64,000 bases of DNA from Maridesulfovibrio sp. Lineage in GTDB: Bacteria; Desulfobacterota; Desulfovibrionia; Desulfovibrionales; Desulfovibrionaceae. The position numbers and the translations under genes were made by a program. Location of the stretch: positions 3,171,001-3,235,000 of the forward strand of contig NZ_OY781616.1 in assembly GCF_963677005.1 (NCBI RefSeq), given 5' to 3'. Below the pieces are notes generated by a model that was given only the letters and a program-made list of their open reading frames with translations, did no database searches and had not been told where the DNA came from. Positions 63,831 through 64,000 of the stretch are shown piece after piece; position 1 is the first letter of the stretch; each line of letters begins with the position of its first letter.

Positions 63831-64000
63831 TTACGCTTCTTTTACGGGGTAGTATTTACCATTTTTTTTGTTGTAATATGCAGTAAGAACCAGTGGCTCT
63901 ACAATATATTTTAGTACAAAATCCAGAAAATGGTTTGTTATGTAGTGGTAGCTACCACAATTTCGGATAATCTCTTTCAAGGCTTCAAGTTGAGGGGCTA
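63831..64000 (-). CDS. C-terminal end of an unknown protein, cut by window edge
   Basis: The minus strand is open from base 64000 to the TAA at 63831-63833 (56 codons). The visible end contains ALKEIIRNCGSYHYITNHF and YYNKKNGKYYPVKEA. I do not recognise the family. The SDR gene starts 2 bp later, so it is in the same operon. Confidence 0.7.
   Translation of the reverse strand, partial: APQLEALKEIIRNCGSYHYITNHFLDFVLKYIVEPLVLTAYYNKKNGKYYPVKEA

Overview
The window looks like a chromosome segment of a marine-type sulfate-reducing deltaproteobacterium (Desulfovibrionales; Desulfovibrio/Maridesulfovibrio-like). This is inferred from the set of genes, not from a database match: the F0 genes atpI-X-B-E beside rex, the NtrYX pair with a DUF4390 protein, short-form MetH, MJ0042/DUF3426 zinc-ribbon protein, RadA, an RpoH-type sigma factor and an STT3/PglB-type oligosaccharyltransferase. 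No rRNA or dissimilatory sulfate reduction gene is present to prove the assignment.

Layout. 0-2.2 kb: minus-strand Lon-like protease, cut by the window edge. 2.3-5.4 kb: F0 part of ATP synthase and the NADH-sensing repressor Rex, with candidate Rex operators before atpI and before rex. 5.5-11.2 kb: minus-strand signalling operon (DUF4390, NtrY, an HD-GYP response regulator, NtrX). 11.4-15.8 kb: giant AsmA-like DUF748 protein and two small proteins. 16-23.5 kb: minus-strand housekeeping (transketolase, RpiB, tRNA-Tyr, lipoproteins, TPR protein, HD hydrolase, RpoH). 23.9-34.7 kb: MetH, thioredoxin-like lipoprotein, GNAT enzyme, Hpt, zinc-ribbon protein, RadA, receiver protein, SulP transporter, UDP-GlcNAc 2-epimerase. 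RadA and the receiver gene are enclosed by an exact 78-bp inverted repeat. 35-38.8 kb: potABCD-type polyamine transporter. 38.9-41.3 kb: MscS channel and APS kinase.

41.4-64 kb is a cell-envelope and glycan region. It holds an FxGxG-repeat lipoprotein, two FabH-like ketoacyl synthases (43.9 and 61.2 kb), a three-gene Gtr-like operon (GT-C transferase, GtrB-like GT2, GtrA flippase), a GT9 transferase, a sugar dehydrogenase, a small CPBP glutamic intramembrane protease, GspD and GspE of type II secretion, an STT3/PglB oligosaccharyltransferase, and a 646-residue exported protein with about 24 N-X-S/T sequons ending in a Ser-rich/Cys/transmembrane/basic sorting tail. An IS3-family relic separates this from a minus-strand acyl-modification module (unknown gene, SDR, methyltransferase, ACP, KAS III).

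The most interesting reading is that 51.1-59.5 kb encodes a self-contained surface-display route: the sequon-rich protein is exported by Sec, glycosylated on many Asn by the adjacent oligosaccharyltransferase, cut at its Cys-containing tail by the CPBP protease (myxosortase-like logic), and passed out by type II secretion. Neighbouring glycosyltransferases and the KAS III/ACP module would supply and decorate the glycan. Each step is supported by motifs; the linkage between them is inference.
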